From positions 746,001 to 810,000 of the forward strand of contig JAQFVV010000287.1 in assembly GCA_028023455.1 (NCBI GenBank): a stretch of 64,000 bases of DNA, in the 5' to 3' direction. Both the position numbers and the translations under genes were made by a program. Origin of the DNA: Epiperipatus broadwayi. Its lineage: Eukaryota; Onychophora; Udeonychophora; Euonychophora; Peripatidae. Positions 1 through 10,710 of the stretch are shown one piece after another; within the stretch, counting starts at the first letter, position 1, and each line of letters starts with the position of its first letter. Below the pieces are notes generated by a model. That model made no database searches. It worked only from the letters and a program-made list of their open reading frames with translations, and was not told the DNA's origin.

Positions 1-1380
1 TAATTAACAAAATACTTAAAACTGGTATATAAATTGGCAGTTTATAATTTAGCTTATGAAAACTTTGGTATTGAAATTATTATTGGAATGTCAGAATATC
101 TATATAGAGCATTGGCCTGATCAAAGTATTATACTTAATTCTTAGATTATCATTTAGAACTTTTAATAATAAATAAAATATACTGTAACTAATAATATTT
201 AGATATAATACATAAGCATTTGCAGGATAATTATTTAAAAAAATCGTAATCAAAGAAATTAAAATAAATTAAATATTTTACTAGCTTTTCTAAACCAAAA
301 TAAACTTATTAAGTATACAGAGACAAATTATTTAGAAGAGACTTAACAATGTGGAACTATTTACAATATACACTGACAATATGAACTTCAAGATTTAAAT
401 TTAGTGATATATTGGATCCACAAACTTTGCTACATTTTGTTCCAAACTTCTTCACATACAAATGTATCTAGTATATAATAGCTTACCTTTTATTAATAAA
501 CATTGGTTAGATTGGAATATATATTATTTATTGAACTGCAAGTGTACAGCACTTTCCAACATGTACACATATATAACAGAAACTTTTTTATATGTATAGT
601 ATGCCTATATAAATTAAAGTATAAACAAATCTTTAAATAACAATAATATAGTTATTAATAATAAATTGAGAAAACTCAATTATGTTTTTTATTAAGTGTG
701 TGCTCACTTATACATTCACTGAAGTAATAAGAATAAGAAAAAAAAATAACTACGTATTTTTATTTTTAAAATAAAGTAAATAGCAAAATGTTTGACTTTC
801 ACTGTTGAAGCAATGGATCTGAAGTCCAATCCATGCTTCACAGCCTCCTATAAACTTAATTAGTATTATAGACCTGAATTAAGTTTATAGTCCAATATCA
901 GCAGGGTTTTGCATTAAAGCTAAAATTAATTATGTTTATTAAATTTGTATTTACATTTAAATATTTCATGTTAAATAAATTCCATTCTAAGATTAGATTT
1001 CTGTTAATAAAAATTGCTTGTAAAACCTATTAGTCAAACATATATATATATACGTCAAGCGTATATATATGAGTTAATGCAAAATTCTGCTGAAATAAAA
1101 TGCTTATATTATTAAAAGAAATAATATATTTTTCTTTTTAAATCTTGTTAAAATATTTAGTATGATTTGATTTTGAGATAAGCCTGCCAACATTTTCTAA
1201 AAGAATGTATGCTTGTAATTAGTTAGCCCATTCAAGGCAAATTAAAGATGGCTTTCTCTTTCTCTTTTAATTACCAAAATTCAAACTTTAAAGAAAGAAA
1301 TTTAGAAGAAAAAAGTAAAAGTTATTTTTAGAAAAGGTTACCTTGAAACAAAGAGTGGGGGTGGGCTTATCTAAGATCAT
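1..1380. other. AT-rich noncoding stretch with two small hairpins
   Basis: No open frame of credible length or composition is visible. A perfect 13-bp inverted repeat (TATAAACTTAATT) lies at 849-861 and 877-889 with a 15-nt loop. An 11-bp pair, ATATATATACG and its complement, lies around 1042-1070. Neither can be assigned a role. Confidence 0.5.
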
Positions 1381-1414
1381 ACAAACAATAGAGGGTAGCT
1401 TACAAAAAAAAACG

Positions 1415-1633
1415 TATAAATAGGAGAGTGAACAAAAGACTAGGCATTCAGATTTCCCTTTTGGAAATTTCATTCAGATTTCTTTTGGGAGAACTCTTGC
1501 AGATTTTGCTTTTGCTTGTTGAGATTTTATTCCAAAAAGTTATACAACTGTCATCTTCAAAATCATGGAGAAGTTTGAACATGCTCAAGATAAAAGGCAT
1601 ATGAATTTGATGGATTCTACTATGCTTGGCTAG
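1415..1633 (+). promoter_or_regulatory. TATA-box-like promoter candidate with short downstream ORF
   Basis: TATAAATA at 1415-1422 precedes a near-duplicate of CATTCAGATTTCCCTTTTGG at about 1446-1465 and 1472-1489. An ATG at 1565 opens a 22-codon frame ending at TAG 1631-1633. The layout (TATA box, about 140-nt leader, short ORF) resembles the start of a transcription unit or a solo LTR, but no family is recognised. TATA-like strings are frequent by chance in DNA this AT-rich, so the call is weak. Confidence 0.2.
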
Positions 1634-1867
1634 GCAAATAAATAGCTTTGCCTATCACCAAGGTTCCTAAATACCATCTAAAATGCCGTAGTATCCACCT
1701 AATAGTGATCTGAACTCTGTGCCGTGTCTGTAGGACTTTTCGTGAAACCATACTACATATTTCCATTTTCATTGTCCGGACAAATACCTATTGACGGTTG
1801 GATCAAGCCATGCCACCGCCGAACAGGAGCAAGGAACCAGGACGGTAATCATATCTCTCCTCCATTG

Positions 1868-3494
1868 AACTATTTATTTTCTACCCTTTTGTTTATACCT
1901 TTCTTAATTGAATTATATTATGAATTATTTTATTTAATGATATTTGTAATGTAACCATTTTATTAGACTAGTCTTAAATATATATGTGTGTGATCATCTA
2001 TCTATATTTAACCTTTTTTCCTTCGCTATTCTTCATTACTAATATGTGTAAATATTTTGTATTCCATTACGGTTAAGTTTAAAAGTTAATTTTTTTCATT
2101 TAAAATCTCTTTCCAATTTTATTTAAGTTTCTAAATTCCATACGAGTAAGTTTTCTTTGTTTGCAAACTTGATCTCCTCAATAACGCCTCTTTTGTCCGC
2201 CAGTAGCTTATTACATATATATGATTTAGCTATATACGTTTTAAATAATTTTTAAACTGTCTGTTTTTAGCGCAAAGCAATTAAAAAATGCTTTGCGAAA
2301 GATTTTTACTATTGTACTTTATCGAGGAGATTCAAATTGCCAATTTTATTAAAATTGGGAAGAAAAGACTTAGATCGCAAAAATATTATATCGTTTAATC
2401 TGTTTTTAGTGTCTAATTAGCTTTTCATTAATTTAGGGGAATAGCGGAGGCCTTTAAAAACATTCTTAATATTTTAGTCATTAATTAAACATATTATTTA
2501 ACTATCAAAAGCTTGAGTTTCCTAATTTTATTATAATGCTTTATTTTACTTTTCCAACGATCCAGGCACGCAAAACACATGTTTCTTAGTACTTTTATTG
2601 CACATTTAACTATTTAGCTCTGTAGGTGTTCCCGTCTATGTCTCTACCTCTGTTGCTAAGCTTTATAGCCGGTGAGAAAATAATTTGTGTGTGTCTCAGA
2701 TGATATTGTTTGTTCGTAATTAGCCTCGAGAATAGGCAAATAGGGCAGAGGTCATAATATTCTTGATTTAATACCTCGCGTATGGATGGCCTTGAGGTAC
2801 TTTCGCCTAGTATTCGAACTGGGTTAAACCAACATACATCATCTGACTGTCACACTGTCATTAAATACATTATGGGCAATATCTTTTTCTAGTAACTTTT
2901 TCCCTTATAGAAACTTAATAATGATCTTGTTATCAAGCAATTTGAATCTCTAATTGTTTTGATGTTTTTAAAATCAGTAAGAACTTTTAGTATGTTTTAA
3001 CGTTTTGTAAAACTTTTAGCATTATGCTCAGAAAATATTTTATTACGTAAAAATACTGCTCAGAAAATATAATAAATCAAAAATAAGATATATATGTTTT
3101 TGACATAAACTGAAAATTTTTTATTAATAAATATAATCGTGCATTTTAATGGAATACACTAAAATTTATTTAGAAATTTTACTTTTTTCTTTTCAAATGT
3201 GATCACATATAGTGTTCAGAGAGAAAAAAAGACAATGATTGAATATTATAAATTTTCAAATTTTAATGTTTTTTAGTTTATTTATTTACATTGTTGTTTA
3301 TTTGTTTATATATATTTGATAGCATATAATTGAAGTCAGGTAGTTAAATACAGTTTACATCCCAACTCCACTGTACATCTGTTTATAATATTTCTTTCTT
3401 TCTTGTTTTATATTTCTGATTGTTGTAACATAATAATGAACAGTAGTTGTAAATAAGCTTGAAATATTTCAGGGTTTAACAATAAATAGTACAT
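1868..3494. other. noncoding stretch with a nested hairpin
   Basis: No coding signal is seen. A two-tier inverted structure is present: an imperfect 25-bp pair at 2159-2183 and 2318-2342 encloses a perfect 9-bp hairpin (CGCAAAGCA) at 2271-2279 and 2289-2297. A tRNA B-box-like string (GTTCGAATAC, minus strand) lies near 2812-2822 without a convincing partner A box. Confidence 0.4.
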
Positions 3495-3867
3495 ATTATT
3501 ATAAACTCATTAAAATTGAATATTAAGAAAAAAGCTAAGAGTTAATATTCAAAACTTTTACATTGCACCCAGCATGCTTTCAGCAGACTCCTGCCAGAAT
3601 AATAGTGCTGTTTTGTTTAGCAGTTGAAAATTATGCCTATATATGGATGTGATTTATTATGTAAATGAGGCATTTAAATATTCTTTTTTTTTTTTTTTGA
3701 TAATGGAACATATGAATTCTTTCTATTAATTCCATTTGAAACCTTTGCAATTGCCCATGTGTCCTTATATTTTTGTTTTCTATCATCTCTTTTGGCACAA
3801 ACCTTGGTTACATTAGTAGGACTGAAAGAATGACCTATAGCAAGCTTGTTATCAAAGAAGATTGAAT

Positions 3868-4139
3868 TATATTTGTTATTTTGTTATGCTCTGTTGTATT
3901 AAGTGTGTGTGCTGGACAATTCTCATAGATCTATTCACATGTGATTCTCCATAATACACAGAATTATAAAATGGGACACTTCATCTAATTTTGTAAATCA
4001 TTTTATATTTGTTGTTTTGTTATGCTCTGTTGTATTAAGTATGTGTGCTGGACAATTCTCATAGATCTATTCACATGTGATTCTCCATAATACACAGAAT
4101 TATAAAATGGGACACTGCATCTAATTTTGTAAATCATTT
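3868..4139. repeat. two tandem copies of a 136-bp unit
   Basis: The unit starting TATATTTGTT recurs at 3868 and 4004 with only a few differences (for example GTTATT versus GTTGTT, and CACTTC versus CACTGC). It is a local duplication inside the endonuclease part of the Penelope-like element. Confidence 0.9.
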
Positions 4140-4190
4140 GAGAAAAATGTTTCCTTGATATTATGTCTTTTGAATTATTTAACAAGTTGT
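3868..4190 (-). pseudogene. GIY-YIG-like endonuclease remnant with internal duplication
   Basis: On the minus strand a 60-codon frame starting at 4185 contains VYYGESHVNRSMRIVQH, which resembles the GIY-YIG nuclease core (Y-Y/I-G-E/Q, then a basic R and an H). In PLEs this domain lies C-terminal to the reverse transcriptase and nicks the target DNA. That is its relative position here, downstream of the YVDD block on the minus strand. The sequence is tandemly duplicated with a 136-bp period (first copy from 3868, second from 4004), so the motif appears twice. The duplication and truncation make the domain nonfunctional. Confidence 0.55.
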
Positions 4191-4639
4191 TTAGAGGTGG
4201 AGGTGATCTAAAGCTGACCTTTTAGGGATGTATGGCAGGCTTATCCATGCCTTTGGCAAATTGCATGTAATTTTGATTTAACTTAATGCAGAATTTGACG
4301 ATTGTTTTTATTAAAGTATTTCAAGTATAACAGAGATTTGTGAGATTGTTGATATAAAAATCAATATTGTTCTTCCTAACAGCCTCATACTTGCATAAAT
4401 TCACGTTTCTGTATGAGAAACATTTTAACTGTGCAAGTTTCTGTTCTAATGGGATTCTTGATTTAGATGAAAAGCTCCTCTTATTTGAATAGGTTTTAGA
4501 TTCATTTTGGAAATCGAGCTTTTGATTGTCTTTTTTTTTTTTTTTTTTTGGCTGTATAGACCCAGAAAATTAATACCCAGCATTTTTATCTTCCATTTCC
4601 ATGATCCATTGTAGAGATTAATTATTTCAAGATCCAGGT

Positions 4640-5116
4640 GTATTTATTGATATGTATTTGCGGATGCATATATAAAAATGTCATCAACATATCTTGTGTA
4701 AATCTCATTAGATGAAAAATCTAAATACTTAGAGATAATAATGTTTTCATATTTTGAGAGTATGTTACTGCAAATTATTCCACTTAGTGGAAGCCCTATA
4801 GGCCATCCACAATCCATTTTGTAAAATTGTGTATTGGCTGATGTTATTATATCCTTATAAATCCATTATAATACATTTATTATAAAACTTTTTATTTGGA
4901 TTGTAGTTATTTTGCTGCAAAACATCCAGAATTATATTAATGAAAAGGTCTTAAGGCACTGAACCATAAAGTTCTTTTATATCTAATGTTATTAATATTT
5001 ACAAACATGCATGATGGTGCAGATGCTGAAGGATATATTGAAAGATACTCAGCCCATGTATAAGCTTTATTGTAATATCTTCCCAAAATAGACACTAATT
5101 TATCTTTGACATATTT
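4640..5116 (-). pseudogene. Penelope-like reverse transcriptase remnant
   Basis: The reverse transcriptase would copy element RNA at a nicked target. Read on the minus strand from 5131 downward, a 64-codon open frame includes LGRYYNKAYTWAEYLSIYP. A frame change near 4960 leads to a DIKELYGSVP-like motif (compare DVKSLYTNIP in PLE RTs). At about 4780-4810 the peptide PIGLPLSGIICSNIL matches the PLE 'GxPxSP..ANI' motif. At 4680-4691 the catalytic box reads YVDD inside RYVDDIFIY. A GINFLGL motif follows near 4580. Several stops and at least two frameshifts separate these blocks. The YVDD context and the following GIY-YIG remnant fit PLEs better than LINE or LTR reverse transcriptases. Confidence 0.7.
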
Positions 5117-5215
5117 TTTTTCCTGTGTCATAGCATCAGCCAGGAAGCGAATCCACTAACCTGGGACAACTGCTTGTAAGACAGCTGTGCTGACCACTCG
5201 TCCACCAACGCTCGA
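5117..5215 (-). mobile_element. tRNA-derived SINE inserted in the Penelope-like element
   Basis: The minus strand reads GCGTTGGTGGACGAGTGG (box-A-like), then CTGTCTTACAAGCAG (anticodon-arm-like), and ends in GCTGATGC and an A-rich tail. It is flanked by a 16-bp target duplication, TATCTTTGACATATTT at 5101-5116 and the same with one change at 5216-5231. It belongs to the same family as the copies at 6.8, 32.5, 33.05 and 43.9 kb. Confidence 0.85.
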
Positions 5216-5506
5216 TATCTTTGGCATATTTCATGTTATAAGTGTGTTTCTGCCAGTGACCTGCCAAAAGCATGCTTAGTGCAATGTAAAAGTTTTGAAT
5301 ATTAACTATTACTTTTTCTTAATACTCTATTTTAATGAGTTTATAATAATTGCTATAATTAAAGAAAAGAGAATTAAATATCATTTAGAATTATTAAATA
5401 GTAGATAGGTTACTTTTTTGTTAAATGATCTTTCATATAAACTTTGTTGAAATTTCCACTTTAAAATAATCTGGAAAGATGGCCTAGTTTTGATGATGCT
5501 ATATAA

Positions 5507-5971
5507 CAAGGGTGGACAACTTTTGTATTCATAAGATCTACTTAAAAAAAAAAAAAAATGTATTGCGATCGACTTGTTGTCAAAGGCGTAGTCTAAGTGG
5601 AGAGAGGTGTGAAATACATACTATTTTTATATATCTACCTAGTAAAAAATAATTATTTAACGGGCCAAAAAACTCATGTCCGGGGAAATTAAAGCAACAT
5701 GAGTAATTATTAGCAATATTTATGAATTCAAATTAGCCACATTAAATCAAGATTAAAAATATTATTTTCAATAATGAGACACCTTAGTGGACTTCACCTA
5801 TCTAGAATTGAAAAAAAAAATTAGAACAAAAATAACAAAAAAAACTTCAAAATCTTGACTTAATTTGTTTCACTCGTTACTCGACAGCTCTTGCCAGATT
5901 GGCCTCGCGATCGACCAAAAATGGCTTGGCGATCGACCGGTGGATCACGATCGACATATTGGACACCCCTG
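5507..5971. mobile_element. nonautonomous hAT-type MITE
   Basis: Ends read CAAGGGTGGACAAC and, at the right, TTGGACACCCCTG, giving hAT-like terminal inverted repeats (CAGGGGTGTCCAA type). The flanks at 5499-5506 (CTATATAA) and 5972-5979 (ATATATAG) share six of eight positions, fitting an aged 8-bp target duplication. The interior repeats a GCGATCGAC word several times and has no transposase frame. Confidence 0.7.
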
Positions 5972-5979
5972 ATATATAG

Positions 5980-6764
5980 CAATGTAGAAAAGATAATTTT
6001 CACAAATAATCGCAGAGAATTATCTTAGCTGTGACATTACATCTGTAGAATATTCAGCAATAATAGTAAATTAAAAAGCGTATTTCTAAGTCTGGACTGT
6101 ATACGACTGCTTCTCTTGCTGCAAATTAAAAAAAAAATTGACCCTTCTATTAAAATATACAATTCCTATTGTTTTCATTATTTAAATTTCCACAAATTGT
6201 TTATAAAAAAAAAAACAGCCTACTCTTTATTTTGCTTTATATAAACTAAGTTTCATTAACTTTCCGAAATAACTAACATTAAATAATTTAATATAATTAA
6301 AGATAATTAATCTTATGGTTTAAAACTTTTTTTTTTCACAAAACAAGTTTTGAAATATATGTAAAACAAATTAAAGCAATAATTATTGGTTACACTTAAC
6401 CTCATTTATATTAATTTTAAAATAAGACTTAATGATTAGAAACAATTAAATCATAAAAGATAAAGGTTTAGACCTAATCTTTTTTTTTTCTTTTAAAATT
6501 TGGCATTATAGGCAAATACATAGTTTGAAATAGCACATAGAACTAAAAATAAAAGAAATTTAAGATAATTATAATAAGTAATCTGTAGGTAAATGAAAAT
6601 GATATCTATTTTTAATTTTTTTAAATTTAATGTAAAATAGAGATTTCTATATTCTTTAATATTGAAATGAAGACAAAGGAGTGCACAGAAATCAAAGAGT
6701 AAAGATTAAAAAGATGATGTTTCTACTAGAAGAAAAACCTTTGCAATGTTTATTTATTAATGAT
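5980..6764. other. AT-rich noncoding stretch
   Basis: Poly-A and poly-T runs and short AT words only. No gene, long inverted repeat or recognisable element is seen. Confidence 0.5.
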
Positions 6765-6779
6765 ATTAACATTTTTTTT

Positions 6780-6880
6780 TTCATATGTCATAGCATCGGC
6801 CGGGAGGCGAACCCACAACCGTCTGCAACCAACTACTTGCTTGCAAGGCGACTGCGATGACCTCTCGACTAATAATGCTT
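6780..6880 (-). mobile_element. tRNA-derived SINE copy
   Basis: The minus strand contains a tRNA-like block from about 6878 down to 6793, ending GGCCGATGC followed by TATGACATATGA and an A-rich tail. It is more diverged in the middle than the other family members. Flanks (TATTAACAT before, TATTTAACAT after) suggest a decayed target duplication. Confidence 0.7.
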
Positions 6881-7032
6881 GACTATTTAACATATTTTAT
6901 TCTAATAAATGTAAAAAAAACAACATAAATTTTATACAAATGGAAGAAAATTATATTTACCAATTTTTATATATACATTATTTTATTATTATATGAAACC
7001 AGATAGCTTAATATATTATGCAAATCTACTAT

Positions 7033-7589
7033 ATTCAAATTTACAAATGTTTGTTTGTCTGTGTAATGAAGTGGTTTCTTTCTTCTTTATAACCTAATGC
7101 TAAGTGCACTTTCGGTGGAGTTCACCACAATCATAGCTCTCAACTTAATTATTGTTGCTGCTTTATTTATACTGAAATTATGCATGCATTTTTATTTAAA
7201 TTAGCATACCATAAATACTTATATAGGCATGCTAAAAACAACACATAATATAAGTTCATTTTTGGGATCATGAAAAATAATTTGGTCATAGATTTTATAT
7301 GCAAGCAGTCAATCTAGTATGTATAGAGTTGGTCAAGGAGGTATGTGGTTTATTCCAACTATAGAACTGCAACAAACATGAGAAAACAGTATACAATTAT
7401 CTAACAAATGGAACTTTTAAATAGGCTAATTTAAATAAAAATACATGCATAATTACAGTATAAATAAAGCAGTAACAACAGTTAATTTAAGAGAGCTGTG
7501 ATTATGGTGACCTTCACCAAAAGTGCACTTACAATTAGGTTATAAAGAAGAAACCACTGCAGATAAACAAATATTTTCAAATTTGAATT
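7033..7589. mobile_element. long-terminal-inverted-repeat element
   Basis: Arms at 7033-7208 and 7423-7589 are inverted copies of one another over about 170 bp, with small gaps. Outer ends read ATTCAAATTT. The arms share GTGGTTTCTT, TAAGTGCACTTT and a GCTTTATTTATACTG block. The spacer of about 215 bp has no ORF. The class is unclear: it could be a foldback MITE or an inverted pair of one retroelement fragment. No clear target duplication was found. Confidence 0.6.
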
Positions 7590-7604
7590 ACAAATACAAA
7601 CAAA

Positions 7605-8920
7605 GGGAAAATCAAATCTAGTATATATGGATTCCAGCATACCCAGTCACAATCCTCAATGTTTAATAAAACAAAATTTATTAATAATTATTTTTCATTA
7701 AGTTAAAAATTTAACATCTATATAAGTTTTGATGACTTGAATTTACTCAAGTTTAACCATATTTTTAATATTTTATATAGGTGCTAATAGCACCATCTGT
7801 AACATTTCATTTTTTTTCCATCTCATTCATCTAACTAGAATCTATATCAAAGAATGTATGAAATATAATAAAATATTTAACCTAATTTTAAAAAATTAAT
7901 AATTATTTAAGTATTTACTAAAAAATGGTAATTATAAATAGATGAAGTAGATTTGCTTTTATTATATCATCTGGTTGGCTGAAATATATTTTAGGATTTT
8001 TTTTCCCTCAAATAGTTACATGCATATGCTTGAATATAGATGAATACATGTTAGCTGTCAACTTTTAGAAATGTACACTTGTATAAAAGATAAGGGCAAA
8101 ATTATTTTGATCATTGCTCCCAAAAAATAATGAAGTAGGCATTGTTCATGGGGCTTCTCAAATTTCAGTTTATATGACTTCTAATGGTTGTTTTCATTCT
8201 TATCTATATACTCATTTAGAATTCAAAAAACTGGAAACTAGTTAAGTTGATTATAGTCTAACTGAAAATCTTTAAAAGAAGTTTTGGTTTTGTCTAATAT
8301 ATTCTTCAATGATCATGGAAAGAAAATACATTGACCACTCTGAAGACCTTAGTGTATTAGCTTAATTATCTAAGTAATACATAGTTAGAGTGCAGTTTCA
8401 AAGTTATAATTGACTATTTGTTAGTCTGCTTTCAGAACAGATTATATTTACCTGTTTAATGAGATTTATTTAAACTTCTTTGTATTATTAATTTCACTCT
8501 CTGTAATCAAGTTGCAGTACCTATATAAATCTATTAGACAATACATAAAGGTGGATTTCCCCTTTATTGATTAAAGGAGGTTGTCTTGACAACAGATTGA
8601 GATTGTTAATTGTTATTAATAAATATATTGTTTAAGTGTTGGTTGCTTTTATATATATTATTTGAAAATTTTTAAATTCTGCTAATTTTATAATCTAATC
8701 ATAAACTCAATATTTAAAAAGTGACACAAAGTAAAAGCTGTTGTAATGATGAATATTATTTAATTATTGTCAAATTATTGTTCTGAATCATTTGTCTTTA
8801 CACATAAAATTTACTTTTCACTTTTCCCATTAAACAGCCAATAATTGTGTCATGGTTCAAATGACACTCTTCAATACATAAAGAGTTTCAATATATGACA
8901 AAGAATACTTTAACATTGTT
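7605..8920. other. AT-rich noncoding stretch
   Basis: No coding frame, repeat family or structured element was recognised here. Confidence 0.45.
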
Positions 8921-9105
8921 AAAATAGGCAAAACTCTCTCCATACTGTAGTGCCAATCAAAGCAAGACAGAGTTTTGTCTATTTTAACATCCATTGATTA
9001 CTCTGTCTTGTTTTGACTGGCACTATAGTATGGAGAGAGTTTTGCCTATTTTAACAACCGTTAAGAGCAAGCATGGGAGATAGTGATCATGTGGTGTTTA
9101 ATACT
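8918..9105. repeat. inverted pair of hammerhead-repeat 3' segments
   Basis: The plus-strand arm (from about 8985: CATCCATTGATTACTCT to GAGAGTTTTGCCTATTTTAAC) matches the 3' half of the hammerhead-repeat family seen at 16.8, 17.3 and 53.1 kb. The left arm from 8918 is its inverted copy and starts GTTAAAATAGGCAAAACTC. The two arms meet near 8980, so this is a head-to-head palindrome lacking the ribozyme core. The sequence following GGTATGGAGAG differs from the other copies, suggesting a subfamily. Confidence 0.65.
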
Positions 9106-9649
9106 TTAACATTATGGGTTTCAACAGATTGAAGACATTTAAAGTCTATATTTGTTTAATCAACAAAAACATTACTAATCATTAGTTGAAGTTCTGTTGG
9201 TTTTTTTTCTTTTTGTTGTAAAGATCTTTTTATGAGTTCAACAAAGGACTATATTGACTGATTGTCAAACCCAATTTATCCATGACTTTCAGTGATCCAC
9301 AACTATAGAAAAAAAGTGAGAATGTCACTTTCATGGTTAATGTGGAGGAATTAGGTCTTAATCATGTATTTTCCTCCATATCAAAGGATTCATCATTCAT
9401 AGTTTCAGTAACCCATTAAAATTTTAAAAAAATAAGAGAAATTAGTAAGTTTTATGAATTTCATGCATTTGTCATGTTGTATACACATTTTCATAAATTA
9501 TATCTGATATTCATTTCCTCATTTACAAAGTCAGTGTTTATGTTTGCAGTCATGTAGTTAAGCTCTCATAATTGAATATTTTTTGTAGTCTTTCTTATAA
9601 CTGTATTGTTTTTTTGTTGTTGTTGATTGTTTTTGTTGATGTCTTAATG

Positions 9650-10133
9650 CAGGGGTGGGCAATTGTTTTGGCTTGGGGGCCGCAGAGGTTGTGGAGGGCC
9701 ACATCGGGGAGCCACTTTGTGGAAGCGAAGGTTAGCAGAAGGCTGCACCTTTTTTTCATGATACAATAAACACACTGCTTTATTCCCTGTATTACCAAAG
9801 AAATATTTGTTTGCCCATTCTTTGTTAAACACATGACATTCATCACCGATTTTACATTTTTTCGGAGGGTTCATGGTTTTACTAAAGTTGGAAATGTATA
9901 TATTTGCTAATGCAAAGACAAAATTGAAATTAACCAGGTCAACTGGAAAGGCACTGCAAATCATATATACAATGCACATGTGTATTGATGTGGCCATATA
10001 TGAGATGAATCCTCGGTCGCACATGGGAAGGAAATCTCAGTTCAAGGGGGATTTTTCTGATTGTCTTGGCGGGTCACATAAAAAATCTTAGTGGGCCGCA
10101 TCTGGCCCTCAGGCCACTATTTGCCCACCCCTG
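9650..10133. mobile_element. nonautonomous hAT-type MITE with 8-bp target duplication
   Basis: Terminal inverted repeats are CAGGGGTGGGCAA at 9650 and TTGCCCACCCCTG ending at 10133. Flanks TCTTAATG (9642-9649) and TTTTAATG (10134-10141) form an 8-bp duplication with one change, as expected for hAT transposition. The 484-bp interior is GC-richer than its surroundings and has only short frames with no transposase motifs. This is a deletion-type hAT passenger. Confidence 0.9.
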
Positions 10134-10237
10134 TTTTAATGTATACACTTTTAAAATTAATTATACTGCAAGTTTGTGAAAATATGATAAGCATGCACCA
10201 GATTTATATAGAGTTTTCTATTAATTCATAATTGCAG

Positions 10238-10460
10238 ATATGTATGGGAAGGCTTGAAACCAAATGCATTGGACATGGAAGAACGTTTGCTTCCAAGAAA
10301 AATATTTTGGAATGAAAAAATTTACCCAAACACTATTTCACTAGAAAATAAAATCCCAAATACTCTAGTCCCAATTCCAGTTCTAATAGCAGCTCAGTTT
10401 CAATTTTTGCATTGGGATATTCTTTCTTACACAGATTTTTTTTGCTACTCATATATATAA
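10238..10460 (+). CDS. candidate terminal exon of an unidentified host gene
   Basis: A frame runs without interruption from a splice-acceptor-like TTGCAG (ending 10237) to TAA at 10458-10460. The residues include YVWEGLKPNALDMEERLL and IPNTLVPIPVLIAAQFQF. The amino-acid mix (W, E, P, R, M) is richer than the K/N/I/F bias of random frames in this AT-rich DNA. An AATAAA string overlaps the stop codon, which suits a last exon. I do not recognise the protein. It could instead be a fragment of a retroelement or a chance frame. No upstream exon was found in the window. Confidence 0.35.
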
Positions 10461-10710
10461 TAAAGAAAATATATTATTAATATGTAGTAATGAAGAATTA
10501 GACGATTAAAATTTTAATTTATAACATTTTAATTCTTTTATTTATACATTCTTCTTTATAACATTTTTTATGGAAATTGTTATCCTTGTGTGATTGTAGT
10601 ATTTGGTAAGATTTTCATTTTGATCTCTTGAAAGTTGTATGTTTTGTCTGAAAATTATCTTTTTTTCAAACTAATTTCTTATAAATATCACCAAATTCTA
10701 GTTTCATATA

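Larger units (their letters stand above)
3495..5350 (-). mobile_element. Penelope-like retroelement remnant flanked by 103-bp inverted repeats
   Basis: The unit is bounded by inverted arms at 3495-3597 and 5248-5350, which match over nearly their whole length. The minus strand between them carries reverse transcriptase and GIY-YIG-like endonuclease remnants in the order usual for Penelope-like elements (PLEs). PLEs are known to carry terminal repeats that can be direct or inverted and to be 5' truncated. The unit is about 1.86 kb including a 99-bp SINE, short for a complete PLE (usually about 2.5-4 kb), so this is a truncated copy. Internal stops and frameshifts show that it is dead. Confidence 0.72.

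Noticed and set aside
2271-2297. Rho-independent terminator
   Set aside because: The hairpin-plus-T look is bacterial, but the window is clearly animal nuclear DNA with no bacterial genes.
9644-10024. 126-codon minus-strand frame as a gene
   Set aside because: It runs through the inside and left end of the hAT MITE defined by inverted repeats and an 8-bp duplication, and has no recognisable domain.
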